The position numbers were made by a program, and so were the translations under genes. The notes under the pieces were generated by a model, which searched no databases, was not told the origin of the DNA, and saw only the letters and a program-made list of their open reading frames with translations. This document shows positions 27,451 through 36,402 of a stretch of DNA of 64,000 nt, piece by piece; position 1 is the first letter of the stretch; every line of letters begins with the position of its first letter. The stretch comes from Magnetospirillum moscoviense (GTDB taxonomy: Bacteria; Pseudomonadota; Alphaproteobacteria; Rhodospirillales; Magnetospirillaceae): the NCBI RefSeq assembly GCF_001650635.1, contig NZ_LWQU01000011.1:17603-81602 (forward strand), given 5' to 3'.

Positions 27451-27539
27451 CCCGTCACCCCCGCGCAAGCGGGGGTCCAGGGGGGCCATCCGGCGGTTGC
27501 CGGTCGCTCCTGGATGCCCGCCTTGGCGGGCATGACGGG
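27451..27539. repeat. REP/BIME-like palindromic repeat between fba and rpe
   Basis: Outer arms CCCGTCA (27451-27457) and TGACGGG (27533-27539) enclose two perfect hairpins. One is ACCCCCGC-gcaa-GCGGGGGT (27457-27476). The other is ATGCCCGCC-tt-GGCGGGCAT (27514-27533). TCCAG and CTGGA pair between them. The pattern is that of dispersed extragenic palindromes of GC-rich bacteria. Within an operon it may stabilise the upstream mRNA or reduce rpe expression. Confidence 0.75.
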
Positions 27540-27567
27540 TGGTTGTTGCCAAACGCTGGAGACACCC

Positions 27568-28218
27568 ATGTCCGTTCTGATCGCCCCATCCATCCTGTCC
27601 GCCGACTTCGCCCAATTGGGAGCCGAAGTGAAGGCCATCGACGAGGCCGGCTGCGACTGGATTCATATCGACGTGATGGACGGCCATTTCGTCCCCAACC
27701 TGACCTTCGGCCCGCCGGTGATCAAGGCGATCCGGCCGTGGACAAAGAAGACGTTCGACGTCCATCTGATGATCGACCCGGCCCAGCCCTATCTGGAAGA
27801 TTACGCCAAGGCCGGCGCCGACCTGATCACCGTCCATGCCGAGGCCGACAAGCATCTCGACCGCTCGCTGCAATTCATCAAGTCCCTGGGCAAGAAGGCC
27901 GGCGTGTCCTTGAACCCGCACACGCCGGAAGGGATCATCGAATATGTCCTGGACCGCCTGGACATGGTGCTGGTGATGAGCGTCAACCCCGGTTTCGGCG
28001 GCCAAAGCTTCATCGAGAGCCAGTTGGAGAAGATCGCCCGCATCAAGCGGATGATCGGCTCGCGGCCCATCGACATCCAGGTTGACGGCGGTGTGACCGC
28101 CGACAATGCCTGGAAGGTGATGGCGGCCGGGGCCACCTGCCTGGTGGCCGGCTCGGCGGTGTTCAAGACCAAGGATTACGCGGCCAACATCGCCGCCATC
28201 CGGAATTCCAAGGGGTAG
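27568..28218 (+). CDS. rpe: Ribulose-phosphate 3-epimerase
   Basis: This 216-aa TIM-barrel epimerase begins [18 protein letters not shown]. It carries the metal and catalytic motifs [38 protein letters not shown] and [10 protein letters not shown]. It interconverts ribulose 5-phosphate and xylulose 5-phosphate, feeding the phosphoribulokinase of the same operon. It is last in the cbb operon and followed by a terminator. The long ORF beginning in fba is a shadow joined to this frame. Confidence 0.95.
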   Translation: MSVLIAPSILSADFAQLGAEVKAIDEAGCDWIHIDVMDGHFVPNLTFGPPVIKAIRPWTKKTFDVHLMIDPAQPYLEDYAKAGADLITVHAEADKHLDRSLQFIKSLGKKAGVSLNPHTPEGIIEYVLDRLDMVLVMSVNPGFGGQSFIESQLEKIARIKRMIGSRPIDIQVDGGVTADNAWKVMAAGATCLVAGSAVFKTKDYAANIAAIRNSKG

Positions 28219-28256
28219 GTTCCCGCCCCCGCCAAATCCATATGGAGCCTTTACGG

Positions 28257-28294
28257 GAACCGGCGCCAATCTGGCCGCCGGTTCTTTCGTTTCA
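28257..28294 (+). terminator. Terminator of the cbb operon
   Basis: GAACCGGCG (28257-28265) and CGCCGGTTC (28276-28284) form a perfect 9-bp stem followed by TTTCGTTT. It lies 38 bp after the rpe stop and just before the kup remnant. Confidence 0.75.
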
Positions 28295-28303
28295 AGGCTC
28301 TCC

Positions 28304-28426
28304 ATGTCTGTCGCATCCTCGTCCTTCGACACCAAGCGCCTGGCCGCTTTGTGCCTGGGCGCCACCGGCATCGTCTATGGCGATATCGGCACCAGCCCGC
28401 TTTACGCCATCAAGGCTCGACGCTGA
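28304..28426 (+). pseudogene. kup potassium transporter, N-terminal remnant
   Basis: Forty codons from ATG 28304 to TGA 28424-28426 encode LAALCLGATGIVYGDIGTSP followed by LYAIK. This is the hallmark first transmembrane segment of Kup/HAK potassium transporters, which are normally over 600 aa. Similarity stops right after AIK, two codons before the stop, and no later Kup motif appears before pstS. It is a truncated relic, marking a deletion or rearrangement breakpoint at about 28415. A functional copy may be elsewhere. Confidence 0.75.
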
Positions 28427-28466
28427 AAGCCGCGCCGGCTATACGGATTCCTTATGACGATGACGA

Positions 28467-28484
28467 GTGTCACAAAACCTTCAT
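28467..28484 (+). promoter_or_regulatory. Pho box upstream of pstS
   Basis: GTGTCAC-AAAA-CCTTCAT (28467-28484) fits the PhoB pattern of two CTGTCAT-like 7-mers whose starts are 11 bp apart: 6/7 in the TGTCAY half and 5/7 in the second. It lies about 100 bp before the pstS start. phoB itself is the last gene of this locus, so autoregulation is expected. Confidence 0.65.
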
Positions 28485-28584
28485 CATTCCATCGCCGTTC
28501 TGTAACACAGGGTGACTAGAGTGACGTCGCCAAAGCCTGCCCGGCTTGTGGCAACGATTCATTCGCTCGAACGGAGGAAATTCA

Positions 28585-29616
28585 ATGAGCAAGAAACTGG
28601 CCGTCGCGGCCATCGCGCTCGCCACTGTCGCCTTCGCCGGCGCCGCCCAGGCCCGCGACCAGATTCGCATCGTCGGCTCGTCGACGGTCTATCCGTTCAC
28701 CACCGCGGTGGCCGAGCAGTTCGGCAAGGCCGGCAAGTTCAAGACCCCGGTGGTGGAAAGCACCGGCACCGGCGGCGGCTTCAAGCTGTTCTGCGCCGGT
28801 ATCGGCCCGGATCACCCGGACCTGACCAACGCGTCCCGCGCCATCAAGAAGAGCGAAGTCGAGACCTGCGCCAAGAACGGCGTCGCCGACATCGTCGAGA
28901 TGAAGGTGGGTTATGACGGCATCGTGCTGGCCGCCTCGAAGAAGGCCAAGCACATGGACGTCACCCGCGCCCAGATCTTCCTGGCCCTGGCCAAGGACAT
29001 CCCGCAGGGCGGCAAGCTGGTGCCGAACCCCTATACCATGTGGAACCAGATCGACCCCAAGCTGCCGGCCCAGAAGATCGAAGTGCTGGGTCCGCCGCCG
29101 ACCTCGGGCACCCGCGACGCCTTCATCGAGCTGGTGATGGAAGTCGCCGCCGAGACCTTCCCCGAGCTGAAGGACCTGAAGAAGACCGACGAGAAGGCCT
29201 TCAAGAAGGCCTATGCCTCGATCCGTGAGGACGGCGGCTATGTCGAAGCCGGCGAGAACGACAACCTGATCGTTCAGAAGCTGGACGCCAACCCGAACGC
29301 CTTCGGCATCTTCGGCTATTCGTTCCTGGACCAGAACGGCGACAAGCTGCAGGGTTCGATGGTCGACGGCGTCGCGCCGGCCTTCGAGGCCATCGCCGCC
29401 GGCAAGTACCCGGTGTCGCGCCCGCTGTTCGTCTATGCCAAGAAGGCCCATGTCGGCCAGATCCCCGGCATCAAGGAATACCTGGCCGAGTACACTGCGG
29501 AAAAGGCCTGGGGCAAGACCGGCTATCTGGCCGACAAGGGCCTGATCCCGATGCCCGATGCCGAGCGCAAGGAATGGGCCGCCAAGATCAATGGTCTTGA
29601 AGCCCTGAAGATGTAA
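28585..29616 (+). CDS. pstS: Phosphate ABC transporter, periplasmic binding protein
   Basis: The 343-aa exported protein has a signal peptide (MSKKLAVAAIALATVAFAGAAQA) and the PstS phosphate-binding segments IRIVGSSTVYPFTTAVAEQF, VVESTGTGGGFKLFC and PTSGTRDAF. It captures inorganic phosphate for PstCAB. ATG 28585 follows ACGGAGG. It is first in pstS-pstCAB-phoU-phoB, downstream of a Pho box, and separated from pstC by a strong hairpin. Confidence 0.95.
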   Translation: MSKKLAVAAIALATVAFAGAAQARDQIRIVGSSTVYPFTTAVAEQFGKAGKFKTPVVESTGTGGGFKLFCAGIGPDHPDLTNASRAIKKSEVETCAKNGVADIVEMKVGYDGIVLAASKKAKHMDVTRAQIFLALAKDIPQGGKLVPNPYTMWNQIDPKLPAQKIEVLGPPPTSGTRDAFIELVMEVAAETFPELKDLKKTDEKAFKKAYASIREDGGYVEAGENDNLIVQKLDANPNAFGIFGYSFLDQNGDKLQGSMVDGVAPAFEAIAAGKYPVSRPLFVYAKKAHVGQIPGIKEYLAEYTAEKAWGKTGYLADKGLIPMPDAERKEWAAKINGLEALKM

Positions 29617-29625
29617 GAGTACCCA

Positions 29626-29668
29626 GGCGGCCGCCCTTTCCCCGATGGGCGGCCGCCCCTTTTTCTTT
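29626..29668 (+). terminator. Attenuating hairpin between pstS and pstC
   Basis: GGCGGCCGCCC (29626-29636) pairs with GGGCGGCCGCC (29647-29657), followed by CCTTTTTCTTT. A partial terminator here would give excess PstS over the membrane components, a common arrangement for ABC binding proteins. Confidence 0.8.
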
Positions 29669-29685
29669 CCGCGTGGAAAGCCGTC

Positions 29686-31062
29686 ATGACGCTGTTCATC
29701 CTGACCGTGGTTCTTCTGGCCCTGACCGTGCTGGGCTATCGCCTGGGGCGCGGCCGCGCCCTGGCGGTGGTCGAGGGTCATCCCCGCCAATTGCACTCAT
29801 TACCAAGCTATCACGGTTATTGGGTCGCCCTGTGGTGCGGCCTGCCGGCCTTGGCGGTGATCTCGGCCTGGCTGGCCTTCGAGCCGGCCCTGCTGCACGC
29901 CCTGGTCCTGGCGGCCCTGCCCGCCGAGTTGCAGGCCTTGTCGGACGAGCGCCTGGCCCTGGTCTATAACGAGGTGCGCAACGTCGCCCGCCACGGCCAC
30001 CCGGCAAGCTCGGCCGCCGTCGCCGAGGCCGCCCGCCACTATGCCAGCCTGCGCCAGATCCTGTTCATCTCGGTCGCCACCGGTGCGTTGGCCTTGGCGG
30101 TGGCCGGCCTGGCCCATGCGCGGGCCCGCATCACCGTGTCGTTGCGCACCCGCAACCGGGTCGAAACGATCATCCGGGTGTTCCTGATCGCCGCCTCGCT
30201 GGTGGCGATCCTGACCACCGTCGGCATCGTACTGTCGTTGTTGTTCGAATCGATCCGCTTCTTCCAGGCGGTGTCGATCTGGGAATTCCTGTTCGGCACC
30301 TCGTGGAGCCCGCAGATGGCGATCCGCTCGGATCAGGTCGGCAGTTCGGGCGCCTTTGGCGCCGTGCCCCTGTTCGCCGGCACGCTGCTGATCGCCGGCA
30401 TCGCCATGATCGTCGCAGTGCCGCTGGGCCTGCTGTCGGCGGTCTATATGTCGGAATATGCCGCTCCGAAGTTCCGCGCCATCGCCAAGCCGCTGCTGGA
30501 AGTCCTGGCCGGCATCCCCACCGTGGTCTACGGCTTCTTCGCCGCCCTGACCGTCGCCCCCTTCCTGCGCGACGCCGGCAGCGCGATAGGCCTGTCGGTC
30601 GCCTCGGAAAGCGCGCTGGCCGCCGGCCTGGTGATGGGCATCATGATCATCCCGTTCGTGTCGTCCCTGGCTGACGACGTCATCACCGCCGTGCCGCAAA
30701 GCTTGCGCGAAGGATCGTATGGCCTGGGCGCCACCAAGTCGGAAACCATTACCCAGGTGGTCCTGCCGGCGGCACTGCCCGGCATCGTCGGGGGCGTCTT
30801 GCTGGCCGCCAGCCGCGCCATCGGCGAGACCATGATCGTGGTGATGGCCGCCGGTCTGGCCGCCAACCTGACCGCCAACCCCCTGGAAGCGGTCACCACC
30901 GTCACCACCCAGATCGTCACGCTTCTGGTGGGCGACCAGGAATTCGACAGCCCCAAGACCCTGGCCGCCTTCGCCCTGGGCCTGGTGCTGTTCACCGTCA
31001 CCCTGGCCCTGAACGTGGTCGCCCTTTCCATCGTCAACCGGTATCGGGAAAAGTATGACTGA
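29686..31062 (+). CDS. pstC: Phosphate ABC transporter permease PstC
   Basis: The 458-aa integral membrane protein has an N-terminal extension with two hydrophobic segments (about residues 1-20 and 45-90), as in many alphaproteobacterial PstC. The core permease domain contains the EAA-type loop (VPQSLREGSYGLGATKSETITQV) and PAALPGIVGGVLLAASRAIGET. It pairs with PstA to form the phosphate channel. Its end overlaps the pstA start by 8 bp. Confidence 0.93.
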   Translation: MTLFILTVVLLALTVLGYRLGRGRALAVVEGHPRQLHSLPSYHGYWVALWCGLPALAVISAWLAFEPALLHALVLAALPAELQALSDERLALVYNEVRNVARHGHPASSAAVAEAARHYASLRQILFISVATGALALAVAGLAHARARITVSLRTRNRVETIIRVFLIAASLVAILTTVGIVLSLLFESIRFFQAVSIWEFLFGTSWSPQMAIRSDQVGSSGAFGAVPLFAGTLLIAGIAMIVAVPLGLLSAVYMSEYAAPKFRAIAKPLLEVLAGIPTVVYGFFAALTVAPFLRDAGSAIGLSVASESALAAGLVMGIMIIPFVSSLADDVITAVPQSLREGSYGLGATKSETITQVVLPAALPGIVGGVLLAASRAIGETMIVVMAAGLAANLTANPLEAVTTVTTQIVTLLVGDQEFDSPKTLAAFALGLVLFTVTLALNVVALSIVNRYREKYD

Positions 31063-32332
31063 CACCAGCACCGCCGTTCCGGCCGCGACGCGCCAGTCGA
31101 TCGACACCGCCGCCGCCCATCTCAAGCGCCGCTATCGCGCCGAACGCCGCTTCAAGGCGGTGGGCTTGGGCGCCATCTTGCTGGCGATGGGCTTCCTGGT
31201 CCTGCTGCTGTGGACCATCATCTCGAATGGCGCCTCGGCCTTCATGCAGACCTATATCCGGGTCGACGTGACTTTCGACGCCGCCGCGATCGACGGCGAC
31301 GACCTACCCGGTCTGGTCAAGAGCTCGATCCAGCAGCGCTTCCCGGCGGTGGAAAGCCGCTCGGAAAAGCGCGAGCTGGCCGGCCTGCTGTCCAGCGGTG
31401 CCGACCTGGATATCCGCCGCGCCCTGGCCGCCGACCCGTCGGTCAAGGGCACCACCCAGCCCTTGTGGATGGTGGCGTCCGACGATGTCGACATGGCGAT
31501 GAAGGGCTATGTCTCGCGCCAGCCCGGCCTGGCCGGCAACCGCCTGACCGACCGCCAGATCGCCTGGCTGGCCGAACTCGAGGCCGCAGGCGCGGTCAAG
31601 AAACGCTTCAACACCATCTTGCTCTCGTCGGGCGACTCGCGCGAGCCGGAACTGGCCGGCCTCTGGGGCGCGGTAGTCGGCTCGGTGTTCTCGCTGGCCA
31701 TCACGCTTCTGGTGTCGTTCCCGCTGGGCGTCGCCACCGCGGTTTATCTGGAAGAATTCGCCCCTAAGAACCGCTGGACGGCGCTGATCGAGGTCAACAT
31801 CAACAATCTGGCCGCCGTGCCCAGCGTGGTGTTCGGCCTGCTGGGCCTGGCGATCTTCCTGAATTTCCTGGGCATGCCGCGCTCGGCGCCGCTGGTCGGC
31901 GGCCTGGTGCTGGCACTGATCTGCCTGCCCACCATCATCATCGCCGGCCGCGCCGCCCTGAAGGCGGTGCCGCCCTCGATCCGCGAGGCCGCCTTGGGCC
32001 TGGGCGCGTCGAAGCAGCAGGTGGTGACCGACCATGTGCTGCCGCTGGCCATGCCCGGCATCATGACCGGCACCATCCTGGGCATGGCCCATGCCCTGGG
32101 CGAGACCGCACCGCTTCTGATGATCGGCATGGTCGCCTTCATCGTCGATATCCCGGCCACGCCGCTGGACCCGTCGGCGGTGCTGCCGGTCCAGGTCTAT
32201 CTGTGGGCCGACAGCCCGGAACGCGCCTTCGTCGAGCGAACCTCGGCGGCGATCCTGGTGCTCTTGGTGTTCCTGGGCGCCATGAACCTGGCGGCCATCA
32301 TGCTCCGCAAGAAATTCGAACGCCGCTGGTAG
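31055..32332 (+). CDS. pstA: Phosphate ABC transporter permease PstA
   Basis: This 425-aa protein has an N-terminal helix ([23 protein letters not shown]), a long periplasmic insert (about residues 65-200) and a C-terminal permease domain. The EAA loop is [26 protein letters not shown] and the following helix is [19 protein letters not shown]. The long insert is typical of alphaproteobacterial PstA. It overlaps pstC and precedes pstB by 10 bp. Confidence 0.93.
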   Translation: MTDTSTAVPAATRQSIDTAAAHLKRRYRAERRFKAVGLGAILLAMGFLVLLLWTIISNGASAFMQTYIRVDVTFDAAAIDGDDLPGLVKSSIQQRFPAVESRSEKRELAGLLSSGADLDIRRALAADPSVKGTTQPLWMVASDDVDMAMKGYVSRQPGLAGNRLTDRQIAWLAELEAAGAVKKRFNTILLSSGDSREPELAGLWGAVVGSVFSLAITLLVSFPLGVATAVYLEEFAPKNRWTALIEVNINNLAAVPSVVFGLLGLAIFLNFLGMPRSAPLVGGLVLALICLPTIIIAGRAALKAVPPSIREAALGLGASKQQVVTDHVLPLAMPGIMTGTILGMAHALGETAPLLMIGMVAFIVDIPATPLDPSAVLPVQVYLWADSPERAFVERTSAAILVLLVFLGAMNLAAIMLRKKFERRW

Positions 32333-32342
32333 GACCCAAACG

Positions 32343-33119
32343 ATGACCCATCTCCCGTCCCGCCTTGCCAAGGTTTCCGCCCGTGACGTCAATGTCCATT
32401 ACGGCGAGAAACACGCATTGAAGCATGTCGATCTCGACATCCGCGCCAACGAGGTCACCGCCTTGATCGGGCCTTCGGGCTGCGGCAAGTCGACCTTCCT
32501 GCGCTGCATCAACCGCATGAACGACCAGATCGAGAACGCCCACGTCTCGGGCGCGCTGACCCTGGACGGCCAGGACATCTACGACAAGGGCATCGACGTG
32601 GTGCAGTTGCGCGCCCGCGTCGGCATGGTGTTCCAAAAGCCCAACCCCTTCCCCAAATCGATCTTCGACAACGTCGCCTATGGCCCGCGCATCCACGGCC
32701 TGGCCCGCGATCAGGCCGAGTTGGACGAGATCGTCATGACCAGCCTGGAAAAGGCCGGCCTGCTGACCGAGGTCCGCGACCGCCTGGACGAGCCCGGCAC
32801 CGGCCTGTCGGGCGGCCAGCAGCAGCGTCTGTGCATCGCGCGCGCCATCGCCGTCAGCCCGGAACTGATCTTGATGGACGAGCCCTGCTCGGCCCTGGAC
32901 CCGATCGCCACCGCCAAGGTCGAGGAACTGATCGACGAATTGCGTGAGAATTACACCATCGTCATCGTCACCCACTCGATGCAGCAGGCCGCCCGCGTGT
33001 CGCAGCGCACCGCCTTCTTCCATCTGGGCGAACTGGTCGAGGTGGCCGACACCGAGCAGATTTTCACCAATCCCCAGCATCCGCTGACCCAGGGCTACAT
33101 CACCGGCCGCTTCGGGTAA
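32343..33119 (+). CDS. pstB: Phosphate ABC transporter ATPase
   Basis: The 258-aa ABC ATPase has Walker [21 protein letters not shown]-loop [15 protein letters not shown], signature [16 protein letters not shown], Walker [15 protein letters not shown] and switch His VTHSM. It powers phosphate uptake and, with PhoU, signals phosphate status. It has the family's usual length. phoU starts 13 bp later. Confidence 0.96.
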   Translation: MTHLPSRLAKVSARDVNVHYGEKHALKHVDLDIRANEVTALIGPSGCGKSTFLRCINRMNDQIENAHVSGALTLDGQDIYDKGIDVVQLRARVGMVFQKPNPFPKSIFDNVAYGPRIHGLARDQAELDEIVMTSLEKAGLLTEVRDRLDEPGTGLSGGQQQRLCIARAIAVSPELILMDEPCSALDPIATAKVEELIDELRENYTIVIVTHSMQQAARVSQRTAFFHLGELVEVADTEQIFTNPQHPLTQGYITGRFG

Positions 33120-33132
33120 GGACACGCGCATC

Positions 33133-33825
33133 ATGACCGAACATACCGTCAAATCCTTCGACGACGAGTTGACCCACCTTTCCAACACCATCTCGCGCAT
33201 GGGCGGGCTGGCGGAAGCGCAACTGGCCGGCGCCCTGCAGGCACTGGCCAACCGCGACAGCGACCTGGCGGTGCGCATCGCCGCCTCGGACGCCCAGGTC
33301 GATGTGCTGGAACAAGACGTCCAGCATTTCACCGTCCGCCTGCTGGCCCTGCGCCAGCCGGTGGCGGCCGATTTGCGCCACATCGTCGCCGCCTTGAAGA
33401 TCGCGTCCGAGTTGGAACGCATCGCCGACTATGCCGCCAACGTGGCCAAGCGCTCGCTGGTCTTGAACCAGCAGCCGGCGGTCAAGCCGGTCGGCGCGGT
33501 GATCAATCTGGGCCGGCTGGTTCAGACCATCTTGAAGGACATCATGGACGCCTATGTCGAGCAGGACGTGGCCAAGGCGATCGGGGTGTGGAACCGCGAC
33601 GAGGAGGTCGATGACCTCTATACCGGCCTGTTCCGCGAGCTGATCACCTACATGATGGAAGACCCGCGCACCATCACCGCTTGCACCCACCTGATGTTCA
33701 TGGCCAAGAATATCGAGCGCATCGGCGATCACGCCACCAACATCGCCGAAACCCTGCATTTCCTGGTGGTCGGCACGCCGCTGAAGGGTGCCCGCCCCAA
33801 AGGTCCGTCCGTCGAGGCCCAATGA
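33133..33825 (+). CDS. phoU: Phosphate signalling protein PhoU
   Basis: This 230-aa all-helical protein contains two PhoU repeats with the metal-binding E/DxxxD patterns (RHIVAALKIASELERIADYAANVAK, and HLMFMAKNIERIGDHATNIAE). It dampens PhoR/PhoB signalling when phosphate is plentiful. Its TGA overlaps the phoB start (ATGA, 33822-33825). Confidence 0.95.
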   Translation: MTEHTVKSFDDELTHLSNTISRMGGLAEAQLAGALQALANRDSDLAVRIAASDAQVDVLEQDVQHFTVRLLALRQPVAADLRHIVAALKIASELERIADYAANVAKRSLVLNQQPAVKPVGAVINLGRLVQTILKDIMDAYVEQDVAKAIGVWNRDEEVDDLYTGLFRELITYMMEDPRTITACTHLMFMAKNIERIGDHATNIAETLHFLVVGTPLKGARPKGPSVEAQ

Positions 33826-34529
33826 TGACCAAGCCGCTGATTCTGATCGTCGAGGACGAGGCCGCCCTGGCCACCATGCTGCGCTACAACCTGGAAAAGG
33901 ACGGCTATCGCGTCTGCGAGGCCGGCGACGGCGAGGAAGCGCTGGCGGTGGCGTCGGAAAGGAAACCCGACCTGGCACTGCTGGACTGGATGCTGCCCAG
34001 CCTGTCGGGCATCGAGGTGTGCCGCCAGTTCCGCCGCAAGGCGGCGACGCGCGACATGCCGATCATCATGCTGACCGCGCGCGGCGAGGAAGGCGACAAG
34101 ATCCGCGGTCTCAATACCGGGGCCGACGATTACATGACCAAGCCGTTCTCGATCCCCGAACTGATGGCCCGGGTCCGCGCCCTGTTGCGCCGTGCCCAGC
34201 CGGTGGCGGAAAAGGGCAGCCTGGCCTTCGCCGACATCCGCATGGATTTGGCGGCCCACCGCGTCACCCGGGGCGACCGGGCCATCCATCTGGGCCCGAC
34301 CGAGTTCCGCCTGCTGCAATTCTTCATGGGCCATCCCGGCACGGTGTTCAGCCGCGAGGAATTGCTGAACTCGGTGTGGGGCCCCGACATCTATGTCGAG
34401 CCGCGCACGGTGGACGTCCATATCCGCCGCCTGCGCAAGGCGCTGAACGGCGAAACCGGGGCCGAGCCCGATCTGATCCGCACGGTGCGCGCCGCCGGCT
34501 ATTCGCTGGATATGGACGAGAGCGCTTAG
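33822..34529 (+). CDS. phoB: Phosphate regulon response regulator PhoB
   Basis: The 235-aa OmpR-family regulator has a receiver with ILIVEDEAALATML, Asp in LALLDWMLPSLSG and Lys in YMTKPFS. Its winged helix contains VFSREELLNSVWGPDIYVEPRTVDVHIRRLR. It activates the Pho regulon, including the Pho box before pstS. ATG at 33822 or 33825. No phoR kinase is adjacent, although phoR often heads this cluster; it must be elsewhere. Its 3' end overlaps the convergent hemerythrin gene by 4 bp. Confidence 0.93.
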   Translation: MMTKPLILIVEDEAALATMLRYNLEKDGYRVCEAGDGEEALAVASERKPDLALLDWMLPSLSGIEVCRQFRRKAATRDMPIIMLTARGEEGDKIRGLNTGADDYMTKPFSIPELMARVRALLRRAQPVAEKGSLAFADIRMDLAAHRVTRGDRAIHLGPTEFRLLQFFMGHPGTVFSREELLNSVWGPDIYVEPRTVDVHIRRLRKALNGETGAEPDLIRTVRAAGYSLDMDESA

Positions 34530-34918
34530 ACCCGATGCAGGTGGTCGAGGATCTTCTTGTCTTCCTCGACGATGTGCCGATAAAGCCAGACGTTCAAGAA
34601 CCGCTCGATATCGACCGGGCTGCGCTCGTTCTGGCCCAGGGCCAGTTCCTCGCGGAACTCGCGCACTTCGTCCAAAAGACTTTGATGCAGGCGCTCGTGG
34701 ACATGCACCGCCGGAATGTGGATGTTGCGCATCACCCGTTCTTCGTGGGCGAAATGGTCGGAAACCTGCTCGATCAACTGGTCCAACCCGTCCAGCAGCG
34801 CATCCTTGGTCAGGCCGGCATTGATGGCGGCGAACAAGGCTTCGGCGGAGTTGATCAGGGCATGATGCTGGCGGTCGATCGAGACCACGTCGACGCTTAG
34901 TGCTTCTTTCCAGCTCAT
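34526..34918 (-). CDS. Bacteriohemerythrin
   Basis: The 130-aa single-domain hemerythrin has all diiron ligand motifs: IDRQHHALI, HFAHEERVM, HVHERLHQSLL and WLYRHIVEEDKKIL. These give the expected five His plus Glu and Asp. Such proteins bind O2 (or NO) in the cytoplasm of microaerophiles. It is convergent with phoB. A second hemerythrin lies 950 bp away and a third is fused to a chemoreceptor at 46816. Confidence 0.92.
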   Translation of the reverse strand: MSWKEALSVDVVSIDRQHHALINSAEALFAAINAGLTKDALLDGLDQLIEQVSDHFAHEERVMRNIHIPAVHVHERLHQSLLDEVREFREELALGQNERSPVDIERFLNVWLYRHIVEEDKKILDHLHRV

Positions 34919-35025
34919 CGAGAATCCACCCTGTGCACACCCAGGATAGTTTTAGAGCAATCTTAATTGATCATGCAACACCCTCGGGGCATCGCTGCCG
35001 GCGGCACGCCAAATCCGAGGAACCG

Positions 35026-35892
35026 ATGACCGACTGGGCCGAAACCTACGACCAATCATGGGCTGCCCGCGAGGCGGTCTTTGCCGCCTTGCTGGAACAA
35101 GAAGACAGCCTGGCCCGGGTCCTGGCCCGCTTCGACGATTTCGAGCGCGCCCATCGATTGCTGACCAAGGACGGCGAGGTCCGCTATTTCGCCAAGCCAC
35201 AGGCCCCCGATCCGATCGGCGCGATGAACCCCACCACGCCGCAGGCGTTCCACGGCCAGATGCTGGCGGCATCGGACTATTTCGAGTTCCGCCGCGACCG
35301 CTTGCTGGCCGACCTGTCCCAGACCGCCGATTGCGTGATCGAGCTGGGCAGCGGCTATGGCCGCCAAGTGTTCGCCATGTGGCTGGCCGGGGCCAATGCC
35401 CAGGCCCGGTACGTGGCGGCTGAACCCTCGGCCATCGGCCGGCGGCTGACACAGCGCCTGGCCGCCCTGGAACCACGCCTGAAGCTGGAATGCCACCCGT
35501 TCGACTTCCGCAGCGCCACCTTGCCGGCCGTCGCCCCCGATCAGCGGGTCCTGCTGTTTTCGTCGTGGGCGTCGATGTATGCAGCGCCCCTGGACCGTTC
35601 CCTGTTCCGGGCCATCGCCGCCCATCCCGGTCCGGTGACCTGCGTGTTCATTGAACCGTTCGGGTTCCAGGTCAACCCGCACGCGCCGTTCGCCGCCCAG
35701 CAACGGGGGCAGATGGAAGCCCAAGGCATGAACACCGATTTCTTCGAGGCCTTGCGTGAAGAAGGCGCCGCTGCCGGGCTGGAACTGGTCAGCGTCGCCC
35801 CCGACCTGTTCGGCCGCACCGACGAGACCTTGCAACTGGCCTCGGTCATCATCGCCGAGAAGGCGGGTCAGGACGCCTGCGCCGAACTGTAA
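35026..35892 (+). CDS. Putative class I SAM-dependent methyltransferase
   Basis: This 288-aa soluble protein has a Rossmann-like glycine motif (CVIELGSGYGRQVFAMWLAGA) followed by RYVAAEPSAIGRRLTQRLAAL, as in SAM-binding methyltransferases. Some related proteins are annotated as sugar O-methyltransferases, but the substrate is not evident. ATG 35026 follows CCGAGG; the ORF extension to 34900 overlaps the hemerythrin start region. It lies between two hemerythrin genes and overlaps the second by 25 bp at its end. Confidence 0.65.
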   Translation: MTDWAETYDQSWAAREAVFAALLEQEDSLARVLARFDDFERAHRLLTKDGEVRYFAKPQAPDPIGAMNPTTPQAFHGQMLAASDYFEFRRDRLLADLSQTADCVIELGSGYGRQVFAMWLAGANAQARYVAAEPSAIGRRLTQRLAALEPRLKLECHPFDFRSATLPAVAPDQRVLLFSSWASMYAAPLDRSLFRAIAAHPGPVTCVFIEPFGFQVNPHAPFAAQQRGQMEAQGMNTDFFEALREEGAAAGLELVSVAPDLFGRTDETLQLASVIIAEKAGQDACAEL

Positions 35893-36284
35893 TTGGCCAG
35901 GATCATGTCCTCGTTCAGCAATTCGCGGAAATAGACGCTTTCCAACTCGCCCAGGATGCTGCTGGCCAATCCCAGATTTTCGTCGGACAAGGCCCGTTCC
36001 AGGTCGATGACCTTGTCACGGGTGGCGGCATGCTTGGCCTGGTGGACGGCCGCACCGGGAAAGCCCAACCGGGTCATCATCTCACCCTCGACGTCGAAAT
36101 GGCCTTCGACCTTGGCGACGAAATCGCGCGCCATCGCCAGGGCGGCCCGCACCGACTTGGCATGCACCGCTTCGGACAGGTCCCCCATCAGGTAGAACAT
36201 GTCGCGATGTGCCTCATCAAGGGCGGCAACCCCGACATTCAGACCGTCCATCCAAGGTAGGCGATGCAAGGCGACCTCCGGCAC
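35868..36284 (-). CDS. Hemerythrin-like protein with an altered iron ligand
   Basis: The 138-aa hemerythrin has most ligand motifs: LDEAHRDMF, GHFDVEGEMM and VHQAKHAATRD. In the last helix, where the family has HIxxxD, this protein reads YFRELLNEDMIL. The His is replaced by Glu while the Asp five residues later is kept. Iron binding or O2 affinity may therefore differ from the neighbour at 34526. It is convergent with, and overlaps, the methyltransferase gene. Confidence 0.82.
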   Translation of the reverse strand: MPEVALHRLPWMDGLNVGVAALDEAHRDMFYLMGDLSEAVHAKSVRAALAMARDFVAKVEGHFDVEGEMMTRLGFPGAAVHQAKHAATRDKVIDLERALSDENLGLASSILGELESVYFRELLNEDMILANYSSAQAS

Positions 36285-36402
36285 ACCCTCAACTATTCGA
36301 TTATAGGCCCAGCCGGGGGCTCGGGCGCAATCGGGTAAACGCCCTTATTGGGGCTATGTCGGATGGTTGCGTCCCCCACCCCGGCTCGGTCATCATGGCC
36401 CC

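Noticed and set aside
34930..35020. FNR box in TTAATTGATCATGCAACA between hemerythrin and methyltransferase genes
   Set aside because: Only one half-site matches TTGAT; the other does not resemble ATCAA.
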